From: a virus
Reading direction: 5' to 3' (one strand)
Length of the DNA: 64,000 bases
Virus record (IMG/VR): IMGVR_UViG_3300023174_003073
Coordinates: 1 to 64,000 of that record
Shown piece by piece: positions 38,519 through 47,039 of the stretch (the first letter of the stretch is position 1; each line of letters opens with the position of its first letter). Made by a program: the position numbers and the translations under genes. A model generated the notes under the pieces. It did no database searches and was not told the DNA's origin. It was given only the letters and a program-made list of their open reading frames with translations.

Positions 38519-38830
38519 TTAAAATCGCAACTCCTTTGCTTTTAACTTGATCCACATAAACTCTTTCATAAACTTTTCGTTCTTGGTTACATATCCATAC
38601 ATACCAACTGGATAGGATATTCTATCTTTGACAATTTTGACACCACCGCGTGGTCCTTGCATCCATACCCTGTCACAGTTATGTGACAGTCTGGTTTGCC
38701 CGCCATAATAACCGCCCATCCGCCCCGGGGATGAATACACACCGGCTTTCCAGGAATCGATGTGATCCGTACGGTCTTGTTGTAGTTCAAAATAATAAGT
38801 GCAACGATTATTTTTAATAATTTTAACCAC
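38519..38830 (-). CDS. Hypothetical protein, 103 aa
   Basis: Start chosen at GTG 38830, which has AAGGAT upstream and overlaps the preceding stop (GTGGTTAA); an ATG 33 nt earlier lacks a ribosome site. Gly/Tyr-rich centre (GRMGGYYGGQTRL). No family recognised. Confidence 0.6.
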   Translation of the reverse strand: MVKIIKNNRCTYYFELQQDRTDHIDSWKAGVYSSPGRMGGYYGGQTRLSHNCDRVWMQGPRGGVKIVKDRISYPVGMYGYVTKNEKFMKEFMWIKLKAKELRF

Positions 38831-39212
38831 GGCGCATCCTTGAAATTTCAACTGCTTGTTCATCGCTAAACACAGGTACAGCATTTGACTTGTGCATTGT
38901 AGCAATACCAATGATTTTGTCACCTGTGTACACTTTATGTACAGCGGCAGTAGAACCGCCGGGTGTGCTTAGACTTTTGATTTTTTGTGTCTCACGACCG
39001 GGCGGCGCAGACAATGAATATGTAAGAGTAGGAGCCTTAAGTGCCTTAGCACGTTTTTTTTCTTCGGCTTCAATGCCTTGACGTTTCAACAAATCTTTCC
39101 AAGATTCTTCTAAGTCACGGGCACGTTTGGCTTCTTCGGCATTACGAAACTTTTTTTTGCCTTTGCGTTTGCCACCGAGGCTGAGCCAAGGGCCCTCAAG
39201 ATGCATAGTCAT
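38823..39212 (-). CDS. Conserved phage-type basic protein, 129 aa
   Basis: MTMHLEGPWLSLGGKRKGKKK start, then a charged helix. I have seen this N-terminal signature in large phages of Gram-negative hosts. Own sigma70 promoter at 39245-39273. Function unknown. Confidence 0.72.
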   Translation of the reverse strand: MTMHLEGPWLSLGGKRKGKKKFRNAEEAKRARDLEESWKDLLKRQGIEAEEKKRAKALKAPTLTYSLSAPPGRETQKIKSLSTPGGSTAAVHKVYTGDKIIGIATMHKSNAVPVFSDEQAVEISRMRRG

Positions 39213-39244
39213 AATACGTGGGTCATAGTGTTAAACATGTACAT

Positions 39245-39273
39245 ATTATAATCTAAAACGGAATTACTGTCAA
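39245..39273 (-). promoter_or_regulatory. Sigma70-type promoter
   Basis: Minus strand TTGACA (39268-39273), 17-nt spacer, TATAAT (39245-39250). Confidence 0.88.
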
Positions 39274-39276
39274 GTA

Positions 39277-39657
39277 CTACTTTTTCAGTATAGCCCACAT
39301 CTTTTCTTTCTCAATGATTTCGGCTTCAAGTTCTATATATTGCTTGCGTAATTCTCGCAAGTTTTCCCATTTCTTTTCTAGTGCTTCATTTGGGTGTAAT
39401 ATAGCTAATCGTTCTTCAATGGCTAATAGTGATTCTTTGATTGACTTACCTTTAATAGCAATATCACCTTGAAAAGTAACATCACCTTCAAACTCAGCAT
39501 CACCTTTAACTTTTAATGATGTACCTTCAAGATTGGGATTGGTTGCAATTGAGTAAGTACCATTAGTCATAGTAGTACCCCAGTTAATCCCGTTAGTATT
39601 AGGTGTAGTAACTGTTAGTGGTACTGATGTTCCTGTACTAGTATAAACGTAATTCAT
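39277..39657 (-). CDS. Structural-type protein with coiled tail, 126 aa
   Basis: Thr/Asn-rich N-half with FEGDVTFQGDIAIKGKS, a beta pattern seen in phage structural proteins, and a C-terminal coiled coil from residue 75. ATGA overlap with the AbrB gene upstream. Role inferred only from composition. Confidence 0.65.
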   Translation of the reverse strand: MNYVYTSTGTSVPLTVTTPNTNGINWGTTMTNGTYSIATNPNLEGTSLKVKGDAEFEGDVTFQGDIAIKGKSIKESLLAIEERLAILHPNEALEKKWENLRELRKQYIELEAEIIEKEKMWAILKK

Positions 39658-39842
39658 TCGTCTTTTCTTGTTAAAATGAACTGCCCCTTAGTATCAACAC
39701 CAAACTCAATGTTGTCACCTGGTTTCCAACCTAACTCTTTTAATAAAGATTTTGGTATAGGCATCAACATATCACCATTTTCATCTTTGTGAGAAATGAC
39801 TTCATAACTTTGTATTTTACCTTCAGGCAGTTTTTTGCTCAT
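39654..39842 (-). CDS. AbrB-like small regulator
   Basis: 62 aa. GDMLMPIPKSLLKELGWKPGDNIEF is an AbrB-type swapped hairpin, related in pattern to the N-domain at 23967. Likely a DNA-binding dimer or antitoxin-like protein without an obvious toxin next to it. Confidence 0.72.
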   Translation of the reverse strand: MSKKLPEGKIQSYEVISHKDENGDMLMPIPKSLLKELGWKPGDNIEFGVDTKGQFILTRKDE

Positions 39843-39849
39843 CTAATAT

Positions 39850-40377
39850 TTAGTGATTTAGATAAGGGGCATAGATTTTGTTCAACTGCATTATGGTATG
39901 TTCAGTTGAAGCATCACTATGTTTAATTGCAATACCACCTGCTTCTGCCCAACTATTAAGGTAATAATTGAAGTCATCTACTAATACATTGGGTTGATTG
40001 TCTGTAACAGCATATTGAAATTTACGCTGAGTAAAGATAGCAGTCTGACTAGTGCCCGGATTATATTGGTCTAGCCAATCACGTTTACCTCGTTTACTTG
40101 CTTCGGGTTCATTTCGTAACGGAGCACTTAATACAGTGAACGGAATTTTGTTATCGTGCAACCATTTAATGATAACTTGTCCACCGGGTAGTGGGTTTAA
40201 ATTACGAAACAATTTATATACACTTTCGGGACCTTTAAGGCTTAGTCGTGTTATTGCATCATTTTGGTCTGCAATGTCATCCCAATGAGGTACATTTTCT
40301 AGTTCTGCTACTCGTTGGAATAAATCTGCTTGGACACCGTCCATGTCTAGGTATAAATGTGGCATGTTTAATTTCAT
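39850..40377 (-). CDS. HAD-fold 5'(3')-deoxyribonucleotidase-like enzyme
   Basis: 175 aa. YLDMDGVQAD holds the two catalytic Asp of HAD phosphatases, TVLSAPLR the motif II Ser/Thr, GKRDWLDQY a Lys, and NVLVDDFNYYL the motif III acidic pair. Size and motifs fit phage deoxynucleotidases that dephosphorylate dNMPs. A second ATG five codons in is possible. Own promoter upstream. Confidence 0.78.
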   Translation of the reverse strand: MKLNMPHLYLDMDGVQADLFQRVAELENVPHWDDIADQNDAITRLSLKGPESVYKLFRNLNPLPGGQVIIKWLHDNKIPFTVLSAPLRNEPEASKRGKRDWLDQYNPGTSQTAIFTQRKFQYAVTDNQPNVLVDDFNYYLNSWAEAGGIAIKHSDASTEHTIMQLNKIYAPYLNH

Positions 40378-40383
40378 AACATA

Positions 40384-40413
40384 ATAGTATCATATTTTAC
40401 ATAAGACTGTCAA
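40384..40413 (-). promoter_or_regulatory. Sigma70-type promoter
   Basis: Minus strand TTGACA (40408-40413), 18-nt spacer, TACTAT (40384-40389). Confidence 0.7.
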
Positions 40414-40473
40414 AGTTTTTGGGCATAAAAATAATAAATACTACTATAATAATTATAACTTAGGGAGACTAAA

Positions 40474-41025
40474 ATGGCAGAAGTAAAACAAGAAGCAAAA
40501 CCTCTATCTCGTTCAGAGCGTGAGGCATTAATCAAGGATAAAGCAGGATGGGTTATTGTCGTATTTGCGGCACTACTTGCTATCAATACCTACATGGGTG
40601 GTAGTAACAGTGGTAAAGTATTGAACAATACTATTGACGCTAACAACACTTGGAGCTTCTATCAAGCTAAGAGTATCAAAGGTACACTGGCAGAGATGGC
40701 ACGTGATGATGCCGTGGCAAGAGGTGATAAAGAAAAAGTTGCAAGACTACAATCTAAAATTGACCGCTATGAATCTGATCCAGAAACAGGTGAAGGTAAG
40801 AAAGAGTTAATGGCAAAAGCACGTGGTCTAGAAGCCGACCGTGCTGTAGCTAAACTACGCAGTCCGTGGTATACATTTGCAGGTAGCTTGTTCCAAATCG
40901 CTATTGTGTTGTTATCAGCAAGTATCTTAGCAGTTAACAATCGTTTATATACAGCAAGTTTGTATGTAGGTGGTGTAGCAATGATACTAATGAGCCAAGC
41001 ACTTTGGCTTTGGTTACCTATCTAA
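40474..41025 (+). CDS. DUF4337-like membrane protein
   Basis: 183 aa. One hydrophobic segment near residues 27-43 and two at 130-150 and 160-183, with a charged coiled middle (WSFYQAKSIKGTLAEMARDDA). This layout is DUF4337. Inner membrane, function unknown. RBS TAGGGAGAC. An inverted repeat (41029-41047) follows the stop. Confidence 0.78.
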   Translation: MAEVKQEAKPLSRSEREALIKDKAGWVIVVFAALLAINTYMGGSNSGKVLNNTIDANNTWSFYQAKSIKGTLAEMARDDAVARGDKEKVARLQSKIDRYESDPETGEGKKELMAKARGLEADRAVAKLRSPWYTFAGSLFQIAIVLLSASILAVNNRLYTASLYVGGVAMILMSQALWLWLPI

Positions 41026-41062
41026 TTTAATGCGGCTATGCCGCATTACCTAAAGGACCATT

Positions 41063-41887
41063 GTGGATCCGTTTACCCTTTTTGCATTAGCCAACGGCGC
41101 AGTTCAAGCCGTTAAGAAGGGTTGCCAACTCTATAAAGACATAAAGAGTGCGGCAGGTGATGTAAAGGGCGTACTTAAAGATTTAGATGACCAGTTTCAT
41201 AAAAAATATGACGGCAAAGAAGTACCTCCGGAAGCTAAAAAACAATTAATTGAAGAAAAGGCGCGTGTTACTGAATTAAACAAACGCAGTGAAGATACTG
41301 CTAATATCTATACTGAAATCGGTGATTACTTGGGTCAGTATTATGACAACTATTTTAAATGTTTAGCCGTACTTGAAGAAGAGGAAAAGCGTAGCAAGAC
41401 TGAAGTCTACACCGGTGGAGATAGTCTAGCCAAACGTGCTTTAAAACGTGTCCTAATGAAAAAGCAATTAGAGCAAATGGGAACTGAATTACGTGAGTTA
41501 ATGATTTATCAATCACCACCTGAACTTGGTGCATTGTTTACTGACGTTGAGGCCATGACCAAAGAACTAGGAGTACAGCAAAAAGTTCTTATGGTTAAAG
41601 AAATGGAAAAAGCCAGATTACGCAAACAACGTCTGGCTCACTATCAATTTGAAATCTCAGTTGGCATTGCAGCAATCGTGTTGGTGTTTGTAATGATGGG
41701 TGTGTTTATGTACATTGCTTATGATGCACAACAACGCTGGGGAGGTGTTTCTAGCACACGATACAGAGATACACTAGAACAAGTAAGAAAACAAGAATGG
41801 TTTGAACATCAGAAGAAGCTACGAGAGTACGAACTTTTCCTACAGCAACAAAAAGCAGAGAAACAAGCAAGTGAATCCAGTAACTAA
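41063..41887 (+). CDS. Helical membrane-anchored protein, 274 aa
   Basis: GTG start with AAAGGACC upstream. Residues 1-190 are charged helices, then one transmembrane segment (IAAIVLVFVMMGVFMYIAY) and a Gln/Lys-rich tail. Large phages often carry such proteins beside DUF4337 genes. Function unknown. Confidence 0.72.
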   Translation: MDPFTLFALANGAVQAVKKGCQLYKDIKSAAGDVKGVLKDLDDQFHKKYDGKEVPPEAKKQLIEEKARVTELNKRSEDTANIYTEIGDYLGQYYDNYFKCLAVLEEEEKRSKTEVYTGGDSLAKRALKRVLMKKQLEQMGTELRELMIYQSPPELGALFTDVEAMTKELGVQQKVLMVKEMEKARLRKQRLAHYQFEISVGIAAIVLVFVMMGVFMYIAYDAQQRWGGVSSTRYRDTLEQVRKQEWFEHQKKLREYELFLQQQKAEKQASESSN

Positions 41888-42206
41888 AACACTGTTAATA
41901 GTATTAGGTTCTATTCTTGGTATATTTTTAGTTCCTGCAATACTGATTATATTCCATGAATACATCAATGCCTTTATTTTTATAATATCAGTGCTTGCTT
42001 GTTTTATTCTGTTTGGATACTATTCTTACCAAGAGTTTTACCCAGAGGTAATGCGGAAACAGATAGAGGAAGAATCAATCATACATGGGTTCAATGGTGA
42101 TCCAGAAAAGATACGATTCTATCGGGCATTCAAAAAACACTTTGATGGGGATTTAAATTTAGAACAGTTAAAGAAATGGTTGATTGACCACCCAAGAAAA
42201 CATTAA
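41871..42206 (+). CDS. Membrane protein, 111 aa
   Basis: Start at GTG 41871 inside the previous gene's end; the longer frame is its shadow. Two hydrophobic segments within residues 6-50, then a charged cytoplasmic part. Function unknown. Confidence 0.6.
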   Translation: MNPVTKTLLIVLGSILGIFLVPAILIIFHEYINAFIFIISVLACFILFGYYSYQEFYPEVMRKQIEEESIIHGFNGDPEKIRFYRAFKKHFDGDLNLEQLKKWLIDHPRKH

Positions 42207-42349
42207 TAACGGGTATACAAAAATACACCAAACAATGTTAATACTGATGCAAATAAAAAGAATAACATAATTATAGCCAATGCTAACCAATAGTTTTCTA
42301 CACCTTCAAGGTGTATACGTAGTTCATCCAATATTGATTCTTTTTTCAT
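42203..42349 (-). CDS. Small single-pass membrane protein, opposite strand
   Basis: 48 aa (MKKESILDELRIHLEGVENYW, followed by a 20-residue hydrophobic helix). It fills the gap between two plus-strand genes and overlaps the first by 4 bp. No ribosome site seen, so support is moderate. Confidence 0.45.
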   Translation of the reverse strand: MKKESILDELRIHLEGVENYWLALAIIMLFFLFASVLTLFGVFLYTRY

Positions 42350-42407
42350 ATAAATATTTAGAATAAATAAATAAGAGAAATAGTACTATACAATATAGGA
42401 GAACAGA

Positions 42408-42626
42408 ATGGCACAACCAGTAATGGAAATACTAAACAGAATCAAGAATTTACGTCAGTTTGAAATAGAAGTAGATTTACCAGACGGCTTTCATCTAAAT
42501 GGAGTTATTCCATTTGATATGACAATATCAGAAAGTAAGGGTAAGTTTAAGGTTTATGCTGACTCTCTAGCCGATGCAAAAACAAAAGTAGATAGTTTTA
42601 TTCAAAGAAACATTTCAGAAGAATAA
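42408..42626 (+). CDS. Hypothetical protein, 72 aa
   Basis: Small alpha/beta protein (MAQPVMEILNRIKN). RBS TAGGAGAACAG. Followed by a terminator. No family recognised. Confidence 0.7.
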   Translation: MAQPVMEILNRIKNLRQFEIEVDLPDGFHLNGVIPFDMTISESKGKFKVYADSLADAKTKVDSFIQRNISEE

Positions 42627-42633
42627 CAACATT

Positions 42634-42652
42634 GCCCCGTAAGGGGCTTTTT
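42634..42652 (+). terminator. Rho-independent terminator
   Basis: GCCCC-GTAA-GGGGC followed by TTTTTC. The next gene starts immediately after it. Confidence 0.75.
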
Positions 42653-42655
42653 CAT

Positions 42656-42901
42656 ATGCGAAATATCATTATATTATCATTATTGTTACTTCCAATAGTC
42701 ACTACTAGCGACATGAATGACTGCGTTAGAATGACCAATCAAGACAAAAAGAATTTTTGTATGGCATCTTATAGTGGGAGTAGCACATTCTGTGATAAAA
42801 TTAAAAATTTTGGTGATAGAACTCAATGTATGAGAATGGTAGTAGCAAAACAAAGACAATCACAATATGGAATGACAAAACAAAAACAAGAAGGAGAATA
42901 A
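42656..42901 (+). CDS. Small exported Cys-containing protein
   Basis: 81 aa from ATG 42656. A hydrophobic leader (MRNIIILSLLLLPIVTT) suggests export, followed by four Cys that may form two disulphides. No ribosome site; the start lies right after the terminator T-run. Confidence 0.55.
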   Translation: MRNIIILSLLLLPIVTTSDMNDCVRMTNQDKKNFCMASYSGSSTFCDKIKNFGDRTQCMRMVVAKQRQSQYGMTKQKQEGE

Positions 42902-42902
42902 T

Positions 42903-43052
42903 ATGAGTTGGTTTAAACATACACCGCCAAAACACCCACCGTTACAAAAACATCACCTACACCCGTATCGTTCTAGCCCTGCAACTCAAAAATCAATGGA
43001 TGAGGCAAAGAAAACAAGACCACCGGATTCAGTACAACGCAAATCTAGCTAA
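42903..43052 (+). CDS. Small His/Pro-rich protein, 49 aa
   Basis: MSWFKHTPPKHPPLQKHHLH start, strongly basic with a His cluster that could bind metal. AAGGAGAATA before ATG. Similar short proteins occur in large phages. Confidence 0.62.
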   Translation: MSWFKHTPPKHPPLQKHHLHPYRSSPATQKSMDEAKKTRPPDSVQRKSS

Positions 43053-43074
43053 ATACTAGTTTACAGGAGCCACT

Positions 43075-43395
43075 ATGAAGAAGTTATTATCAGTGGCGTT
43101 CCTATTCTGCCTAACTAGCTCTATAGCAAACGCCCAGGAGATTATTGACCTAACTAAACCTATGAAATGTTCTGACGCACAATCAGTAATTAACTATTTC
43201 GTAGATACACACAAAGAAACACCAATCTGGGTTGGGAAATCAGTACATAACACTCATATAACATTGTTAATGAACAAAGAAACACGTTCATGGACTATGA
43301 TAGAATATGATGCTAGGTTAGCATGTGTATTGGGTGCCGGAGAAGAAAAGACGGGAAGCAGTCCTAACTTAGGTGTAAAACTCAACATACATTGA
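43075..43395 (+). CDS. Exported protein, 106 aa
   Basis: Signal peptide with AxA-type site (MKKLLSVAFLFCLTSSIANAQ). The mature part has two Cys (KCSDA and ARLACVLG) and is probably periplasmic. RBS ACAGGAGCC. Function unknown. Confidence 0.7.
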   Translation: MKKLLSVAFLFCLTSSIANAQEIIDLTKPMKCSDAQSVINYFVDTHKETPIWVGKSVHNTHITLLMNKETRSWTMIEYDARLACVLGAGEEKTGSSPNLGVKLNIH

Positions 43396-43456
43396 GACCT
43401 AGTCCCTGTTAAATATTGTTATAGTACTCCTATAATAATAAAAAGAAGGGACTATA

Positions 43457-43756
43457 ATGAAGAAATTCAATAATTTACTGTTGGGTGTTGCTGCCGTAGT
43501 AACTGTAGTTGCGCCGCTAGTTCCAAAGAATTTATACATAAACATAAATTCAGAACCAACTCACACGACAAGCAAATCTAAATTGGTTAATAGTCAGTGT
43601 GATTTAGCCTATACCTCGGTTACCGATAATGGAATGCAAGTATGTGAGTACCACTGTAGAGAGGGCAACAAAGCAACAGTATATAAAACATTTCGTAGCA
43701 ATGCAGTTAGTTGCTCTGATACCACAACAGAAAAGGTGCAACAAAGCAAAAAATGA
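43457..43756 (+). CDS. Exported or membrane-anchored protein, 99 aa
   Basis: N-terminal hydrophobic segment (LLLGVAAVVTVVAPLV), then four Cys in a soluble domain (VCEYHCREGNK). Overlaps the next gene by 4 bp. Confidence 0.65.
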   Translation: MKKFNNLLLGVAAVVTVVAPLVPKNLYININSEPTHTTSKSKLVNSQCDLAYTSVTDNGMQVCEYHCREGNKATVYKTFRSNAVSCSDTTTEKVQQSKK

Positions 43757-43971
43757 AAGATATTTTTAAAGAAGTAAAACGTTTTCTACGTCACCCTACA
43801 TTACACAGTCTGATATTAGCACTAACAGCTATGTACTTATTGTTTGGTGTATTGAATGCCGGATTTATAATGATTAGTGTACTTGCTAATATTGCTGATT
43901 TCTTTTGGAATCATCTACCGTTTGATTGGAGTGTAGTCTACGTTTGGAATAGGACTATAATCCTTAGTTAA
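43753..43971 (+). CDS. Small membrane protein, 72 aa
   Basis: Basic N-terminus and one or two hydrophobic segments (residues 18-48). It ends in a 57-bp convergent overlap with the next gene. Confidence 0.6.
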   Translation: MKDIFKEVKRFLRHPTLHSLILALTAMYLLFGVLNAGFIMISVLANIADFFWNHLPFDWSVVYVWNRTIILS

Positions 43972-44166
43972 TCGGTTACGCATTTCATCACCATACTTAA
44001 GTGTAATGTAACTGAATGTCTTTTCGGCATCTTTCTTAAACTTGTTGATACCAATCATTAGATGATTTTCCCAACGCACTTTAGTGGTGATGAGTTTCTT
44101 AAGATTGATATCATTGAGTATATCATCAAAGTTGTTTGATTCACGGTAAAAAGTAAAGTACTTCAT
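43915..44166 (-). CDS. Hypothetical protein, 83 aa
   Basis: Start at ATG 44166 (MKYFTFYRESNN), which overlaps the upstream stop (ATGA). Charged alpha/beta protein. End overlaps a convergent gene by 57 bp. Confidence 0.62.
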   Translation of the reverse strand: MKYFTFYRESNNFDDILNDINLKKLITTKVRWENHLMIGINKFKKDAEKTFSYITLKYGDEMRNRLTKDYSPIPNVDYTPIKR

Positions 44167-44363
44167 TTTTTCCAAAGTATAAAGTTAATGTAGTCTGTTT
44201 CAGATTTAAAGTAAAATTCATATTTACCCGGATGATATCCTGCCATACCTTTTATTTCATAGCACCAATCAGCGATGCATTGATTTTGACACCAGTGTAC
44301 GATTGGTGCAAGCTGTCCAAACTCAATGTCTATCTCAGTCTTGTACTGTGTGTCGGGTGACAT
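44163..44363 (-). CDS. Hypothetical protein, 66 aa
   Basis: Aromatic- and Cys-containing (VHWCQNQCIADWC). Begins within the last 29 bp of the dCMP deaminase gene. Function unknown. Confidence 0.65.
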   Translation of the reverse strand: MSPDTQYKTEIDIEFGQLAPIVHWCQNQCIADWCYEIKGMAGYHPGKYEFYFKSETDYINFILWKK

Positions 44364-44778
44364 TTACTCCACTCTTGTTTAAGAAATTTATACCATCATC
44401 GCTACGATAAGTGTTACGGTATAAAACGTTGTTAATACCACTTTGGTAGATAAGTTTGGCACAGTCCAAACATGGAGCATGGGTAATAAACAAAGTAGAA
44501 CCCACACCAGATTCGTTAGATTTAGCCAACTTGGCCAAGCAATTTGATTCCGCATGTAATACCTCCGATCGTGTTACTAATTCTTCTATCTTCGTCTGAG
44601 GGTGTCTAAAGACATATTCGCAATTATTGTCCCAACCACTAGGCATACCGTTATAACCAATGCTAATGATTCTATCATCTTTCACAATGATAGCACCGAC
44701 TTTCAATCGTACTGCATGACTTAACTGACTTGTACGTTCAGCTACATCCATAAAGTAGTCAACAAATTTTTGTTTCAA
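44335..44778 (-). CDS. Deoxycytidylate deaminase family
   Basis: 147 aa. HAESNCLAKLAKS (zinc His and proton-shuttle Glu) and APCLDCAKLI (PCxxC zinc Cys) define the cytidine/dCMP deaminase fold. GAIIVKDDRIISIGYNGMPSG is the usual second strand of dCMP deaminases. It converts dCMP to dUMP for dTTP supply. T4-type phages carry the same activity. ATGA overlap with the gene upstream. Confidence 0.9.
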   Translation of the reverse strand: MKQKFVDYFMDVAERTSQLSHAVRLKVGAIIVKDDRIISIGYNGMPSGWDNNCEYVFRHPQTKIEELVTRSEVLHAESNCLAKLAKSNESGVGSTLFITHAPCLDCAKLIYQSGINNVLYRNTYRSDDGINFLNKSGVNVTRHTVQD

Positions 44779-44999
44779 ACTACGAATCCCTGATTTTCAA
44801 TATAATCTCTTGCACTCTCATCAGATAATTGAGGAATGATAAAATTTCTTATATCAAATCTATCACAAAATGCTTTACCAAAACGTATACCTCTTAGTTT
44901 AAGAAATATGTATTCCTTACAGAATACTTGGTACTCTTCCCAACTAACACTATCACGTGTACTCTCAATTGTCAAGTTATGAACCATACTATCAAACAT
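44775..44999 (-). CDS. Hypothetical protein, 74 aa
   Basis: Start at ATG 44999 (MFDSMVHNLTIEST), one base after the upstream stop; earlier starts lie in that gene. Helical. Function unknown. Confidence 0.65.
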   Translation of the reverse strand: MFDSMVHNLTIESTRDSVSWEEYQVFCKEYIFLKLRGIRFGKAFCDRFDIRNFIIPQLSDESARDYIENQGFVV

Positions 45000-45000
45000 A

Positions 45001-45540
45001 TTAATCCCAAAGGTTACGAAAATATTTAGCAAACAAATCAAGACCCTCTTGAATTTTTTCTTGATGTTTCATGTGACCAACGTGGTCATACCAGTGTTCA
45101 TCCGGATTCTTATCAACCATTTGATATGTTGCTTCTACTTTGCCTGTAACAGGATTTGGATATGTTCTATCAGTTTTAACCCAATCATATTCAGGATTAC
45201 CATGATGATATAAGTCATCATAATCTTCATATGCAATTTGACCAAATGACCAAATCATTTTATCTAGTGTTTCATCCCAACGCTTACTTCCAATCTCCCA
45301 GGCTTCATCGTGTGACTCCTTGTAGAAATCAAAACTATCTTGGTCTGCATATTTTTCACCACCAATATCATTTACAAACTCACTAGGAAACCCATGTTTA
45401 GTAGCTTTTAATTGAATTAACATTGGATATATAACCTTAGCCAATGTTCCATCCATGTTCCATGTGTCCCATGGATCAATCTGGATATCAACTTTTTGCT
45501 CTCCCGGGCCTTTAGGCCACTTATTGATTTTAATTTTCAT
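45001..45540 (-). CDS. Conserved phage-type protein, 179 aa
   Basis: Trp/Tyr/Asp-rich soluble protein (IDPWDTWNMDGTLAKVIYPML). The helical centre with many aromatic residues recurs in large phages as an uncharacterised protein. 4-bp overlap with the gene upstream. Confidence 0.72.
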   Translation of the reverse strand: MKIKINKWPKGPGEQKVDIQIDPWDTWNMDGTLAKVIYPMLIQLKATKHGFPSEFVNDIGGEKYADQDSFDFYKESHDEAWEIGSKRWDETLDKMIWSFGQIAYEDYDDLYHHGNPEYDWVKTDRTYPNPVTGKVEATYQMVDKNPDEHWYDHVGHMKHQEKIQEGLDLFAKYFRNLWD

Positions 45541-45902
45541 TCTTTTTTAGTCACGACACCGTTGATGAAAGTGAACACTTTATCATCGTGAATCACTGCG
45601 GCATATTTGATGTTTTTGTATTGTTGTGATAGTGTGGCTAATTCTTCAATAGTTTTGGCTTGACAAATGAAATCTTCTTCATCGGTATACAGATACAAAA
45701 TATCATTAATTTTTTGAATTCTTAATCTATATACTTCGGTTACTGCTTGCTTTGCTTTTTCAATCTTATCTAATTCGGCTTCAATGTTAATACCTTCTTT
45801 GGCAGCAACGTCCATTATGATGTGACGCATTCTATATAGGCAATAGAATTCGCCAATAAGATAACCAACAACAAGACCTACGATAAGAAGCAATATTTCC
45901 AT
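45537..45902 (-). CDS. Membrane-anchored protein, 121 aa
   Basis: N-terminal transmembrane segment (ILLLIVGLVVGYLIGEFYC), coiled segment, then a small alpha/beta domain. Function unknown. Confidence 0.7.
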   Translation of the reverse strand: MEILLLIVGLVVGYLIGEFYCLYRMRHIIMDVAAKEGINIEAELDKIEKAKQAVTEVYRLRIQKINDILYLYTDEEDFICQAKTIEELATLSQQYKNIKYAAVIHDDKVFTFINGVVTKKE

Positions 45903-45906
45903 AATA

Positions 45907-46188
45907 TTATTTATTGATTTTTAAGTCAGACCAAATCTTCAATTTTTCAAATTTCTTCATCTTGGCTTGTTGAATCCCTTCAACTGATACACCAACATCT
46001 AAGTCAGTGAGCAATTCAACCATAGCAAAGAGATCACCAATTTCTTCTTCAAGCATATTGATATTAGTACGTTCCTTACCCGGTTTCATTTGATCGGGAC
46101 CAAAACGAAAACACTTACTAATTGCTTGTGTAACTTCTGCACATTCTTCTTGTAGAATTAACATTACTTCTCTCAAATCATCATTCAT
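45907..46188 (-). CDS. MazG-like nucleotide pyrophosphohydrolase
   Basis: 93 aa. LQEECAEVTQAISK provides the ExxE metal motif and LEEEIGDLFAMVELL the ExxxD motif of all-alpha NTP pyrophosphatases. A single short domain of the phage MazG type. It would hydrolyse dNTPs or ppGpp-related nucleotides; specificity unknown. 4-bp overlap with the gene upstream. Confidence 0.82.
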   Translation of the reverse strand: MNDDLREVMLILQEECAEVTQAISKCFRFGPDQMKPGKERTNINMLEEEIGDLFAMVELLTDLDVGVSVEGIQQAKMKKFEKLKIWSDLKINK

Positions 46189-46415
46189 TTGTTATTCCAT
46201 TCATAATCGTTTAAAATTTTAACTACATCTTCAAGTGATTCTTCTACTTCCCATGTGCCATGAGGTGGACAAAATACATACGTGATGTTTTCAATTATAC
46301 CATCTTCCATCTTTGCTAAGTTTTGTGTTTGATATACTGTAGCAATTATATCAGTATTGATTGAAATTTTATTACCTTTGTGTGCTAAGGCAGCATTTGT
46401 TAGTGTGATATACAT
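46185..46415 (-). CDS. Hypothetical protein, 76 aa
   Basis: Start at ATG 46415 (MYITLTNAALAHKG), one base after the cupin gene's stop. Beta-rich. Function unknown. Confidence 0.66.
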   Translation of the reverse strand: MYITLTNAALAHKGNKISINTDIIATVYQTQNLAKMEDGIIENITYVFCPPHGTWEVEESLEDVVKILNDYEWNNK

Positions 46416-46416
46416 A

Positions 46417-46944
46417 TTATAGTTTCTTTTTACTTGCCATTGAAATTTTTGGTTCAACGTACTTTTTGTGATAGTCTTGGTAATTGTTCAAATAATTTTC
46501 GTGTTGAACCCATTGATTTTTTGTTTTAGTCCTATTGATTAGAAATCCCCAATCACGTACTTGTGGACCCATAAAGAATAATGTAGTTGCAGGACCTACT
46601 AACTCATCAAGTTCTAGCCAATGAAAATCTTTTGCTCGGCGAAAGATAATACTACCCGGGCCATGCCAACGTTGAAATTCAGCAATCTTTTTGCCTTCAG
46701 TATTAAAGACAGGTGTGTGTTCCCAATAACCACCACTAAGAACAATAGTCATAAAGGGCCAAGGATGGTCATGAAAGATTGGGTCATCACTCTTTACAAT
46801 CTTGTGTAATGTGACATTGAATGGAAACCATTTGCGGTCTTTGAGAAATAGATAGTAGCGGTGCATATAATCTTCACCTGTCCTACGATCCGGAATTAAA
46901 CGATAACGCCCTAGCTTGTCCATTATCTTGTGAAATAAACCCAT
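46417..46944 (-). CDS. Cupin-fold protein
   Basis: 175 aa from ATG 46944 with AAAGGAGC upstream. HDHPWPFMTIVLSGGYWEHT supplies the first cupin motif with two His, and the later GPGSIIFRRAKDFHWLE the second with one His. Probably metal-binding; enzymatic role unknown. Own promoter at 46963-46991. Confidence 0.75.
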   Translation of the reverse strand: MGLFHKIMDKLGRYRLIPDRRTGEDYMHRYYLFLKDRKWFPFNVTLHKIVKSDDPIFHDHPWPFMTIVLSGGYWEHTPVFNTEGKKIAEFQRWHGPGSIIFRRAKDFHWLELDELVGPATTLFFMGPQVRDWGFLINRTKTKNQWVQHENYLNNYQDYHKKYVEPKISMASKKKL

Positions 46945-46962
46945 TGATTGCTCCTTTTGTGT

Positions 46963-46991
46963 ATTATAACACAAAACTTAATTTCGTGCAA
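46963..46991 (-). promoter_or_regulatory. Sigma70-type promoter
   Basis: Minus strand TTGCAC (46986-46991), 17-nt spacer, TATAAT (46963-46968). Confidence 0.8.
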
Positions 46992-46994
46992 ATG

Positions 46995-47021
46995 AAAAAA
47001 GGGTGATAAACACCCTTTTTC
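46995..47021. terminator. Rho-independent terminator
   Basis: AAAGGGTG-ATAAA-CACCCTTT with A and T runs on either side; terminates the HTH gene on the minus strand. Confidence 0.85.
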
Positions 47022-47039
47022 TCTTAGTCTCGTTAGAGA